From Caldithrix sp. (GTDB lineage Bacteria; Zhuqueibacterota; Zhuqueibacteria; Oceanimicrobiales; Oceanimicrobiaceae), in assembly GCA_004357015.1 (NCBI GenBank), contig SMXE01000167.1, forward strand, positions 1 through 13,817: a stretch of DNA of 13,817 nt. The letters run 5' to 3'. This document shows positions 1-6,098 of this stretch, one piece after another. The number at the start of each line of letters is the position of its first letter. Within the stretch, counting starts at the first letter, position 1. The position numbers were made by a program, and so were the translations under genes. The notes under the pieces are model-generated. The model was given only the letters and a program-made list of their open reading frames with translations, was not told where the DNA came from and searched no databases.

Positions 1-1029
1 AAGGAAATTCCGACGGTTTACCCGCCGGTCAGCCAGCTGACGTTCCTCGGCCTCTACGCGATCAAAGGCTCGGTGCTGACCTTCAAGGCGGGCTTATTGC
101 TGTTTGAAGCCTTGATGGTCTTCGTGCTTGCCTTTATCCTGAAATCCCTGCAGATCAATCAGACGCGTCTGCTCATTTACCTCTGGAACCCACTGCCCAT
201 CGTTGAAATTGCCGGCAGCGGCCATGCCGACATCATCGGCGTCTTTTTCCTGGTGGCAGCATTGTACCTGATGACGCAAAAAAAATGGGTTGGCGCCACG
301 GTCCTGCTGGCTTTTTCATTCCTGACAAAATTCATCGCGGTCATTCTGCTGCCCGTGCTTACCCTGGTAAAAAAGCGCCGCAAGATCGTCATTCCGCTGG
401 TTTTTCTTATTGTGGTGGTGCTGTTCTATTTGCCGTATGCCGATGTTGGCGCGCAGCTTTTCAGCGGACTTTCAACTTACTCGGCCAAGTGGGAATTCAA
501 TGGCTCGGCATTCCCGCTAATATCTCATCTGCTTGAAAAAACCGTGCCGGAACAGTGGGTGGTCAAATGGATGATCCAGCCTTTCGGTATGACAAGGACT
601 CCAGAGACGCTGATAACCAGAACGCACGACCTGGCCTCAGCAGTTACAAAGGGTCTGATCACCATTTTTTTTGCAGCCGTGGCTTTGTACTACTTCAGGC
701 GGTTGAGTGACGACCTTCGGGCGGGAGGCGAGATCTGGTTCTTCAGGCTAACCGTGCTGCTCTACGGTGCCTTCTTGATCCTTAATGCGACGGTGCATCC
801 GTGGTATTTGTGCTGGATTGTACCGCTGTTGGCGGTAACGCCAAACCGCGCCTGGCTGTTGCTGACAGGGTTGATCGCTTTGTCATACTGGGTTCTGGTG
901 GATTATGCAAGGACGGGAATATGGCAGGAATCCCTGGCGATCAAATACCTGGAATACCTGCCGTTTTATACGCTGCTAATCCTCGATGCAGTACGAACAA
1001 AATACAGGAAGCCGGCAGAACCATTATAA
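1..1029 (+). CDS. Polytopic membrane glycosyltransferase, GT87/DUF2029-like (5'-truncated)
   Basis: The reading frame is open from base 1, so the start lies outside the window and only the last 342 residues are visible. Translation begins with KEIPTVYPPVSQ. A Tyr-Pro-Pro motif of this kind follows a transmembrane hairpin in GT-C fold polyprenol-phosphate-sugar-dependent glycosyltransferases (GT87/DUF2029). About eight strongly hydrophobic segments follow, and near the C-terminus there is a VHPWYLCWIVPLL segment typical of the same families. Short basic loops such as KKRRK lie between segments. Family knowledge suggests transfer of mannose or a related sugar from a lipid-phosphate donor on the outer face of the inner membrane; the acceptor cannot be told. 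The catalytic N-terminal loops are missing, so the exact family is uncertain. The GTG at 73 is internal, not a start. The gene converges on nupC and the two overlap by 6 bp at their stop codons. Confidence 0.75.
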   Translation, partial: KEIPTVYPPVSQLTFLGLYAIKGSVLTFKAGLLLFEALMVFVLAFILKSLQINQTRLLIYLWNPLPIVEIAGSGHADIIGVFFLVAALYLMTQKKWVGATVLLAFSFLTKFIAVILLPVLTLVKKRRKIVIPLVFLIVVVLFYLPYADVGAQLFSGLSTYSAKWEFNGSAFPLISHLLEKTVPEQWVVKWMIQPFGMTRTPETLITRTHDLASAVTKGLITIFFAAVALYYFRRLSDDLRAGGEIWFFRLTVLLYGAFLILNATVHPWYLCWIVPLLAVTPNRAWLLLTGLIALSYWVLVDYARTGIWQESLAIKYLEYLPFYTLLILDAVRTKYRKPAEPL

Positions 1030-2310
1030 AAGAATTCCGGCAATCGTAGCGGTTAGCCACGAGGCCAATGCTCCGCCAATCATAGCCTTGAGGCCAATCC
1101 TGGCCAGGTCTTGCCTTCGCCCCGGCGCGATACTGCCAATCCCGCCAATTTGAATAGCGATAGAGCTGAAGTTCGCAAAGCCGCACAACGCGTAGGTGCC
1201 GATGATGAATGATCTGGGAGATAGCGTCTCCTTCAAATTTCCGAGCTCGACAAAGGCAACGAACTCGTTCAGCGAAACCTTGGTGCCGAGAAGATAGCCA
1301 AAATTCAGAACATCGCCCATCTCAACGCCCATCACCAGGGCGAGCGGCGCGAAGGCAAAACCCAGCAGCTTCTTCAAACCAAGTTCCTCAAACCCGAACA
1401 GGCTACTGAACTGTATCACGCCATAGTCCAGCAAATGAATCAGCGCATAAAAGGCCAGCAGCATGGCCCCGACATTCAAGGCGAGCTTCAGACCGTCGGC
1501 AGCGCCGTTGGCAGCAGCGTCCACCACGTTCACAGAAGTCTTTTCCACGCTAATCTCAGCGGCATCTTTGGTTGCGGACTCCTGAGTTTCCGGAAAAATA
1601 ATTTTTGCCATCACCAGCGCAGCGGGTGCGGACATCACACTGGCAGCCATCAGGTGGCCGGCATCTGCCCCGAAACGCACATAGGCAGCCATAACCCCGC
1701 CAGCGATGGTGGCAAAACCTCCGGTCATAACGGCCATCAATTCAGACATGGTCATCTGAGCGATAAATGGTTTCACCACAAGGGGTGCTTCTGTTTGACC
1801 AACAAAAATATTGGAGGCAACAGATATGCTTTCAGCGCCACTGGTGCGCATGGTTTTCTCCATAACCCAAGCCACACCTTTTACCAGTTTTTGCATAATG
1901 CCCACATGGTATAAAATCGACATAAGGGAGGCAAAGAAAATAATGGTCGGCAAGACGTGCATCGCAAAGGAAATCCCGATGTCCACAAAACTCTGAGTAT
2001 TCGGATCCCATATTTGATAGGGTCCGGGCATTTTGAGGCCTTTTACAATGCCTGATTCTCCGAGGTAAAGGTTGCCAAACAGGAATTGCGCCCCGACATC
2101 AGTAAAGCTTAACAGCTTCATGACGCCCGCCCTGCCATAGACAAAAACCGCCTGGCCGGCTGCGGTTTTTAGAATGAGGACGGCAAAAATCAATTGCAGC
2201 AGCAGCCCCCAGCCAACCACGCGGTAGTTGATCTGCCGTTTGTTGTTGGACAGCAGCCAGGCAATTCCCAGCAGGACAAAACATCCGAATATACCGATTA
2301 GACGTTCCAT
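1024..2310 (-). CDS. nupC: Concentrative nucleoside transporter, NupC/CNT family
   Basis: This 428-residue inner-membrane protein is a cation-coupled nucleoside importer of the CNT family, at the usual bacterial length (about 400-430). Key family motifs are visible: GQTEAPLVV at residues 171-179 (the GQTE nucleoside-binding motif in the first re-entrant hairpin), a following Gly-rich MTGGFATIAGGVMAAYV stretch, a VELGNL segment in the second hairpin region, and CGFANFSSIAI, which carries the conserved NFS near the C-terminus. Hydrophobic helices fill the rest. The start ATG at 2310 is preceded by a strong GGGAGGAA Shine-Dalgarno 6 nt upstream. It is the last gene of the - strand run cdd-udk-tdk-nupC, 29 nt after tdk, and presumably brings in the nucleosides those enzymes use. 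Substrate range (pyrimidine only or broad) cannot be read from the sequence; the operon argues for pyrimidine nucleosides. Confidence 0.93.
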   Translation of the reverse strand: MERLIGIFGCFVLLGIAWLLSNNKRQINYRVVGWGLLLQLIFAVLILKTAAGQAVFVYGRAGVMKLLSFTDVGAQFLFGNLYLGESGIVKGLKMPGPYQIWDPNTQSFVDIGISFAMHVLPTIIFFASLMSILYHVGIMQKLVKGVAWVMEKTMRTSGAESISVASNIFVGQTEAPLVVKPFIAQMTMSELMAVMTGGFATIAGGVMAAYVRFGADAGHLMAASVMSAPAALVMAKIIFPETQESATKDAAEISVEKTSVNVVDAAANGAADGLKLALNVGAMLLAFYALIHLLDYGVIQFSSLFGFEELGLKKLLGFAFAPLALVMGVEMGDVLNFGYLLGTKVSLNEFVAFVELGNLKETLSPRSFIIGTYALCGFANFSSIAIQIGGIGSIAPGRRQDLARIGLKAMIGGALASWLTATIAGILL

Positions 2311-2339
2311 GCAATTCCTCCCCGGTTTGTGTAACTCAG

Positions 2340-2903
2340 CTATTCGTCAGGTGGTTGGTAGCAGTTTCGACAACGCGCTTCGTAAATGTCTTTGGCTCCG
2401 ACGACAACTCGATCCTTGGCAGCGCTGACTCGCTGTGTCTTGTTGGCGGGATTTCCACAAACGACACATATCGCCAGCGTTTTCGTGACGTACTCAGCGA
2501 TGGCCATGATCTGCGGCATGGGCTCAAACGGTACGCCGCGGTAGTCCTGATCCAAGCCTGCCACGATCACACGTTTTCCCTGAGTCGCGAGTTCCTCGCA
2601 TACGTGAACAATCTCGGGGCCAAAAAACTGCCCTTCGTCGATGGCCACAACCTTCGCGTCATGTGATTTCTCCAGAATTTCAGAGGCGTCTTTTACAGGA
2701 ACGGAAGGAATGCGCTGTTCACTGTGTGAAACAAGGTGGTCATCGGAGTAACGCCTGTCGATTTGTGGCTTAAAAATGGCAACTTTTTGGCGAGCAATCT
2801 CGGCCCGGCGCAACCTGCGGATCATCTCCTCGGTCTTGCCGCTGAACATGCTGCCCACGATCACCTCTATCCAGCCTAAATCCTTGCTGACTACATTAAG
2901 CAT
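2340..2903 (-). CDS. tdk: Thymidine kinase (type II, zinc-binding)
   Basis: This 187-residue cytoplasmic kinase phosphorylates thymidine (and probably deoxyuridine) with ATP in dTTP salvage. The P-loop GSMFSGKT is at residues 17-24. The VAIDEGQFF motif holds the Walker B Asp89 and catalytic Glu90. Four zinc-ribbon cysteines are present as C146-x2-C149 and C178-x2-C181. The lasso-type thymidine-binding segment lies between and after the first cysteine pair, and the length matches the family. The ATG at 2903 has GAGGAG 9 nt upstream. It lies 32 nt downstream of udk and 29 nt upstream of nupC, consistent with one transcript. Nothing is missing from the active site. Confidence 0.96.
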   Translation of the reverse strand: MLNVVSKDLGWIEVIVGSMFSGKTEEMIRRLRRAEIARQKVAIFKPQIDRRYSDDHLVSHSEQRIPSVPVKDASEILEKSHDAKVVAIDEGQFFGPEIVHVCEELATQGKRVIVAGLDQDYRGVPFEPMPQIMAIAEYVTKTLAICVVCGNPANKTQRVSAAKDRVVVGAKDIYEARCRNCYQPPDE

Positions 2904-2935
2904 CGGTCATTGCTCCTCACTACGAATGATGGTCT

Positions 2936-3565
2936 CTATTCTCTCTCCCTGAGCAGCGCTTCGATTTTCGTCTTGATCAGATCGACTGCCACTTTGTTGT
3001 AGCCACCCTCAGGGATGATCAAGTCGGCGTATCGTTTCGATGGTTCAACGAACTGCAGGTGCATCGGCCGGACACTCTCCTCATACTGTTGAATCACCGT
3101 CTCCATGGTTCGCCCACGCTCCAGAATATCCCGCCGCAGTCGGCGCAGCAGCCGGATGTCGGGGTCCGTGTCGACATAAATTTTGATGTCCATAAGTTCC
3201 CGCAGGTCGGGATTATCAAGAATCAAAATGCCTTCGAGAACGATGATCAAATGCGGCCCGATCTCCACATACTCGTCCTTGCGCGTGTGCGTCACGAAAT
3301 CATAGATGGGCTGCCGAATGCTTTCGCCTCGCAGCAGCGCCATGAGCTGCGCAATCAACAGTTCCGAGTCGATGGCAGCCGGGTGATCAAAATTCTGTGA
3401 GTGCCGTTCTGCTTCGGAAAGGCGACTCAGATCTTTATAATAAGAATCCTGGCACAGCCTCACAACTTTGTCAGAACCAAGATCTGAGTAAATATTTTTT
3501 GCGACCAGCGTTTTGCCGGAGCCGGAGCCGCCGGCAATACCGATTAAGATGCCTCTTTCAGTCAT
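2936..3565 (-). CDS. udk: Uridine kinase
   Basis: This 209-residue enzyme phosphorylates uridine and cytidine to UMP and CMP. The P-loop GGSGSGKT is at residues 12-19. It is followed by CQDSYYKDLS (nucleoside-binding Asp/Tyr region), NFDHPAAID, the IYDFVTHTR segment, and VLEGILIL (Walker B strand). A C-terminal RRLRRDILERGR segment matches the Arg-rich lid of uridine kinases. The frame stays open upstream to 3826, but I chose the ATG at 3565. It puts the P-loop at the usual distance from the N-terminus, and everything upstream overlaps the well-supported cdd gene in another frame. The start is only 10 nt after the cdd stop and has no strong Shine-Dalgarno, so translation is probably coupled to cdd. 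Confidence 0.95.
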   Translation of the reverse strand: MTERGILIGIAGGSGSGKTLVAKNIYSDLGSDKVVRLCQDSYYKDLSRLSEAERHSQNFDHPAAIDSELLIAQLMALLRGESIRQPIYDFVTHTRKDEYVEIGPHLIIVLEGILILDNPDLRELMDIKIYVDTDPDIRLLRRLRRDILERGRTMETVIQQYEESVRPMHLQFVEPSKRYADLIIPEGGYNKVAVDLIKTKIEALLRERE

Positions 3566-3575
3566 TTCGTTTCGA

Positions 3576-3998
3576 TTAGCCTGTCTCCCGGTGCCGCAAG
3601 AAATCGTGGCCGAACGCCTCGGGCAGCAGTTCAGCGATGGTGGTCTCTTTTGTCTTTCCAGAAGAACTGAGTAGAATGACTTTAAGCTCTGGCGCGAAAT
3701 CTGCCAGAACCTGGCGACAGGCGCCGCAGGGCGGGCAAAATTCCTTCGTATCCGCAGTGACAACGATCCTGATGAAATCTCTGACACCCTCCGAAATCGC
3801 CTTGAAGAGCGCGACCCGCTCGGCACAGATGGTCAGGCCATAGGAGGACGACTCAATATTGCAGCCGGCATAGATCTCGCCGGTCTTTGCCTGTAGTGCC
3901 GCTCCAACCTTGAACTTCGAGTACGGGGCAAAGGCGCGTTCGCGGGCTTCCTCAGCCCGTTTTATCAATCCGGAAAGCTCCAGGTCACTCACTTTCAC
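3576..3998 (-). CDS. cdd: Cytidine deaminase
   Basis: This 140-residue enzyme converts cytidine and deoxycytidine to uridine and deoxyuridine, the step that feeds udk and tdk. The CICD zinc site is complete: TICAE gives the zinc ligand Cys58 and proton-shuttling Glu60, and CPPCGAC gives zinc ligands Cys91 and Cys94. The AGCNIES motif (residues 44-50) binds the ribose and YSKFKVGAAL is the conserved N-terminal strand. The length fits the homotetrameric short class. Translation begins at a GTG (3998) with AAGG 4 nt upstream; a second in-frame GTG two codons later is also possible. It is the first gene of the salvage operon. The T-tract of the preceding intrinsic terminator ends only 16 nt upstream, so its transcript must start before, or read through, that hairpin. 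Confidence 0.95.
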   Translation of the reverse strand: MKVSDLELSGLIKRAEEARERAFAPYSKFKVGAALQAKTGEIYAGCNIESSSYGLTICAERVALFKAISEGVRDFIRIVVTADTKEFCPPCGACRQVLADFAPELKVILLSSSGKTKETTIAELLPEAFGHDFLRHRETG

Positions 3999-4014
3999 AA
4001 TGCCTTGTCTGGGT

Positions 4015-4044
4015 AAAAAAAATCCGAGAGAACACTCTCGGATT
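4015..4044 (-). terminator. Intrinsic terminator after ssb, possible attenuator before cdd
   Basis: A perfect 10-bp inverted repeat (AATCCGAGAG / CTCTCGGATT) with a 4-nt loop is followed, reading the - strand, by a run of eight T residues (six at 4020-4015 plus two from the stem). This is a strong Rho-independent terminator shape on the - strand. On the + strand it is followed only by TCGTTTG, so it is directional. It sits 73 nt after the ssb stop and ends 16 nt before the cdd start codon. Confidence 0.9.
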
Positions 4045-4117
4045 TCGTTTGTTGTAAAAAAATATGCTGCGGTTGAGCAATCAAAGTGAGTCCGTCAGAT
4101 TTTGTCAGCGTTAGCCG

Positions 4118-4564
4118 CTAAAACGGCAAATCGTCTTCGTCTGTCATTGCTGGCGGCGCGGGTTCTGAGCTCTCCGGTGCGGTTGACGGTGGCGCTTCCT
4201 GTGAACCGCCACCACTCTCAACTCTTGTGTCTACAAAAGTGATGGAGTCGCCGACCACTTCGGTCATGTAACGTTTGTTGCCGTCTTTGTCGTCCCACGA
4301 ACGTGTTTGTAATCGCCCCTCGACATACAATCGGCTGCCCTTCTTGAGGTACTCGCTGGCCAGCTCGGCCTGCTTGTGCCACAGCACGATCCGGTGCCAC
4401 TCGGTCCTTTCCTTCTTGTTGCCCTCCTTGTCCTTCCAGACTTCATTGGTTGCGAGGCCAAAGTTAGCAACGGCAGCGCCGCTCGGTGTATACTTCAACT
4501 CTGGATCCTGACCCAACCGGCCAAGCAAAATGACTTTGTTGACGGTACCCCTTCCAGTAGCCAT
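4118..4564 (-). CDS. ssb: Single-stranded DNA-binding protein
   Basis: This 148-residue protein binds ssDNA as a homotetramer and recruits replication and repair partners. The OB-fold covers about residues 5-112, beginning [21 protein letters not shown] and including the conserved TEWHRIVLW and [13 protein letters not shown] strands with aromatic DNA-stacking residues. A Gly/Pro/Ser/Glu-rich disordered linker (about 113-140) leads to the acidic tip DEDDLPF, the conserved partner-binding peptide. The ATG at 4564 has GGAGGA 7 nt upstream, and an excellent promoter lies about 50-80 nt upstream. The gene appears to be its own transcription unit, ended by the hairpin at 4015-4044. It is not next to rpsF/rpsR, where ssb is often found. 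Confidence 0.97.
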   Translation of the reverse strand: MATGRGTVNKVILLGRLGQDPELKYTPSGAAVANFGLATNEVWKDKEGNKKERTEWHRIVLWHKQAELASEYLKKGSRLYVEGRLQTRSWDDKDGNKRYMTEVVGDSITFVDTRVESGGGSQEAPPSTAPESSEPAPPAMTDEDDLPF

Positions 4565-4614
4565 GTCACGTCCTCCTTACACGTTAACAAAAGTTAGTTA
4601 GAAAATGTTTTTCT

Positions 4615-4643
4615 ATCGTAACAAATAAAAGCTACTTTGTCAA
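4615..4643 (-). promoter_or_regulatory. Sigma-70 promoter of ssb
   Basis: Reading the - strand, a perfect -35 TTGACA (4643-4638) is followed by a 17-nt A/T-rich spacer and a -10 TACGAT (4620-4615, 4 of 6 to consensus). Transcription would start near 4608, giving a leader of about 44 nt before the ssb ATG, with the GGAGGA ribosome-binding site at its end. Confidence 0.82.
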
Positions 4644-4728
4644 GTACTTTTTCTGGATGGCTGAACAGACCCTGCGACGATCCTGCGTTGATTTCAACTG
4701 GGCATTGTGCGGCTGTCAAATCCGTAAC

Positions 4729-5127
4729 CTAATTGCCCCGGATCTCGATTTCCGGCAGGGAAGGCAAGCTGATGTCTCCTTTCGCATTTCGACTGCGAAC
4801 GTGAACAAACTTGGCGCCCTCGCCAACGTCAGCCGAGTACAAGTACTCGTGTATCTTTCCTGCGAGCACAGGTTGAGGCAAGTTTTTGACTGGAGCCAGG
4901 ATCAGACTATTGTCCGAAATGTAAATGTTGTACCCGGCGAAGTCTGGCCGTTTTTCATCCGGACTTGCCTGCCAGACGATGTTGCATGGCCTGCTCGGAC
5001 CATCCGCAAGCCGGACATTTACAGGTGGAGCGAGCTCAGTAACATCGCGCACCCTCGGCCCGGAACCGGCGCAAGCCACGACCAGTGATAGAATCCCACT
5101 CCAAAGTAACATTCGCACTACACGCAT
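4729..5127 (-). CDS. Small lipoprotein with fibronectin type III-like domain
   Basis: I do not recognise a named family for this 132-residue protein. It starts MRVVRMLLWSGILSLVVAC: a short basic n-region, a hydrophobic core and a lipobox (V-V-A-Cys19), so it is predicted to be a lipid-anchored envelope protein. The mature part (about residues 34-130) has the pattern of a single Fn3 beta-sandwich: a PPVNVRL first strand, IVWQASP, FAGYNIYIS, a Tyr-containing strand, and KFVHVRSRNAKGD near the end. This is an interaction-type domain with no catalytic motif. The start is uncertain. GGAGGA abuts the ATG at 5127, which is too close, so the in-frame GTG at 5118 or ATG at 5112 may be the real start; all keep the lipobox. 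It is the last gene of the - strand envelope run, 84 nt after the cyclase, and no clear terminator follows. Confidence 0.75.
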   Translation of the reverse strand: MRVVRMLLWSGILSLVVACAGSGPRVRDVTELAPPVNVRLADGPSRPCNIVWQASPDEKRPDFAGYNIYISDNSLILAPVKNLPQPVLAGKIHEYLYSADVGEGAKFVHVRSRNAKGDISLPSLPEIEIRGN

Positions 5128-5156
5128 TCCTCCCCTAAAAGCGTAGGGCGAAGAGA

Positions 5157-5194
5157 GTGGAGCGGACTGTGCGCTCTTTCGCTTCACGCTCCAC
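5157..5194. repeat. Intergenic inverted repeat (8-bp arms)
   Basis: GTGGAGCG (5157-5164) and its exact reverse complement CGCTCCAC (5187-5194) flank 22 nt. CGCT occurs three times in this stretch, at 8- to 12-nt intervals. It occupies the 84-nt gap between the cyclase and the Fn3-like lipoprotein gene. There is no T-run, so it is not a standard terminator. It could be an mRNA processing or stability hairpin, or one copy of a dispersed REP-like element. Confidence 0.5.
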
Positions 5195-5211
5195 GTCCCC
5201 CTCTCCGTCCA

Positions 5212-6009
5212 TTACTCACCGATAATCGCAACGATGCGCAACGGCCCGCCACTGCCGCCCTTTATTTTCATGGGCAGGGCGATTACAATGAAGTCGCTGT
5301 CCGGAAGCTGGTCGAGATTGGCGACGTTTTCGAAAGCGGGGATATTGTGCTCGCACAGCGTCACATGGCTCTGGAAGCGAGTCGACTGGCCGTGGTCGAT
5401 GCTGGGGGTGTCCAGGCCGATGGCTTTGATCTTGCGGTTTTCAACCAGCCATTTGGCGGCATCGGGATGCAGGCCGGGGAAGTGCAGTTTGGGCACGGCC
5501 TCTGCGCCGCGCTCGTCTGTGCCCATGTATTTCACGCGGTCTGGCCAGTACTCGCCAAAGCCTGTACGAACGAGCACGATCAGATCGTCGAGGTGCCGGC
5601 CATGCGCTTTCTCCCAGGCGGCAAAATCGCCGGAGGTCACCTGGTAATCCGGGTCCGCCGCGCACTTGCTCGAGACATCGATAAGCGCGCCGTCGCCCAT
5701 CAGACGGTCCAGTGGAATTTCATCGGTGGCATGGCGTCTGGCGAAAAAGTGCACCGGCGCATCGATGTGAGTGCCGCCGTGTTCCGCCGCGCTGAAGTTG
5801 TTAGCTTCGTAGTGGAAGCCGTTCGGGCTTTCACCTTTAAAAACGACCTCGAGCTTAAATTCTTCTGCAGTCGGCCAGTAAACCGTCTGCGCATCGAACG
5901 CGTGCGTGAGGTCGATGATTTTCCCATTCAGAGAGTCGCCGGACGGCGGAGCACTGCAGGCCCAAATTAAGATAGCGAAGAGCAAAGACACATGGATTGA
6001 ATTTCTCAT
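5212..6009 (-). CDS. Cyclase-family (kynurenine formamidase-like) metal hydrolase, predicted lipoprotein
   Basis: This 265-residue protein carries the cyclase superfamily (PF04199) signature HGGTHIDAPVH at residues 77-87: predicted metal ligands His77, His81 and Asp83, with His87 as the likely catalytic base. The opening IIDLTHAFDAQTVYWP segment and the later GLDTPSIDHG and EHNIPAFENVANLDQLP segments are also typical. Characterised members include KynB-type N-formylkynurenine formamidases and isatin hydrolases; the substrate here is unknown. Unusually, it starts with a signal peptide ending ILIWACSA, which predicts lipidation at Cys18, although Trp at -2 is atypical for a lipobox. It is therefore probably exported and anchored, unlike cytoplasmic KynB. 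GGGAGG lies 13 nt before the ATG, which is rather far. No tryptophan-degradation gene is nearby. It follows PBP1A by 89 nt and precedes a second lipoprotein gene. Confidence 0.85.
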   Translation of the reverse strand: MRNSIHVSLLFAILIWACSAPPSGDSLNGKIIDLTHAFDAQTVYWPTAEEFKLEVVFKGESPNGFHYEANNFSAAEHGGTHIDAPVHFFARRHATDEIPLDRLMGDGALIDVSSKCAADPDYQVTSGDFAAWEKAHGRHLDDLIVLVRTGFGEYWPDRVKYMGTDERGAEAVPKLHFPGLHPDAAKWLVENRKIKAIGLDTPSIDHGQSTRFQSHVTLCEHNIPAFENVANLDQLPDSDFIVIALPMKIKGGSGGPLRIVAIIGE

Positions 6010-6098
6010 CGGCTTTGACAGCCTCCCGGTTCAACACGATCATCAACTGTACAAGGGCTTGGTCGCACCTAACGTAGAATCCACAAATTGTTCGGGTA

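Noticed and set aside
2896..2910. Four-codon open frame (ATG to TAA) overlapping the tdk start, considered as a leader peptide
   Set aside because: Its ATG is only 2 nt from the GAGGAG ribosome-binding site, too close, while the tdk ATG is at 9 nt; there is no regulatory codon pattern.
3566..3826. Upstream extension of the uridine kinase reading frame by 87 codons
   Set aside because: It lies wholly over cdd in another frame, is Arg/Ser-rich shadow sequence, and would push the P-loop far from the N-terminus.
5128..5187. 20-residue N-terminal extension of the Fn3-like lipoprotein from a GTG
   Set aside because: It has no Shine-Dalgarno, overlaps the intergenic inverted repeat, and would bury the signal peptide about 20 residues inside.
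5347..5970. 207-codon + strand open frame inside the cyclase gene
   Set aside because: It is antisense to a gene with clear family motifs; no Shine-Dalgarno or known domain, and typical of shadow frames in GC-richer coding DNA.
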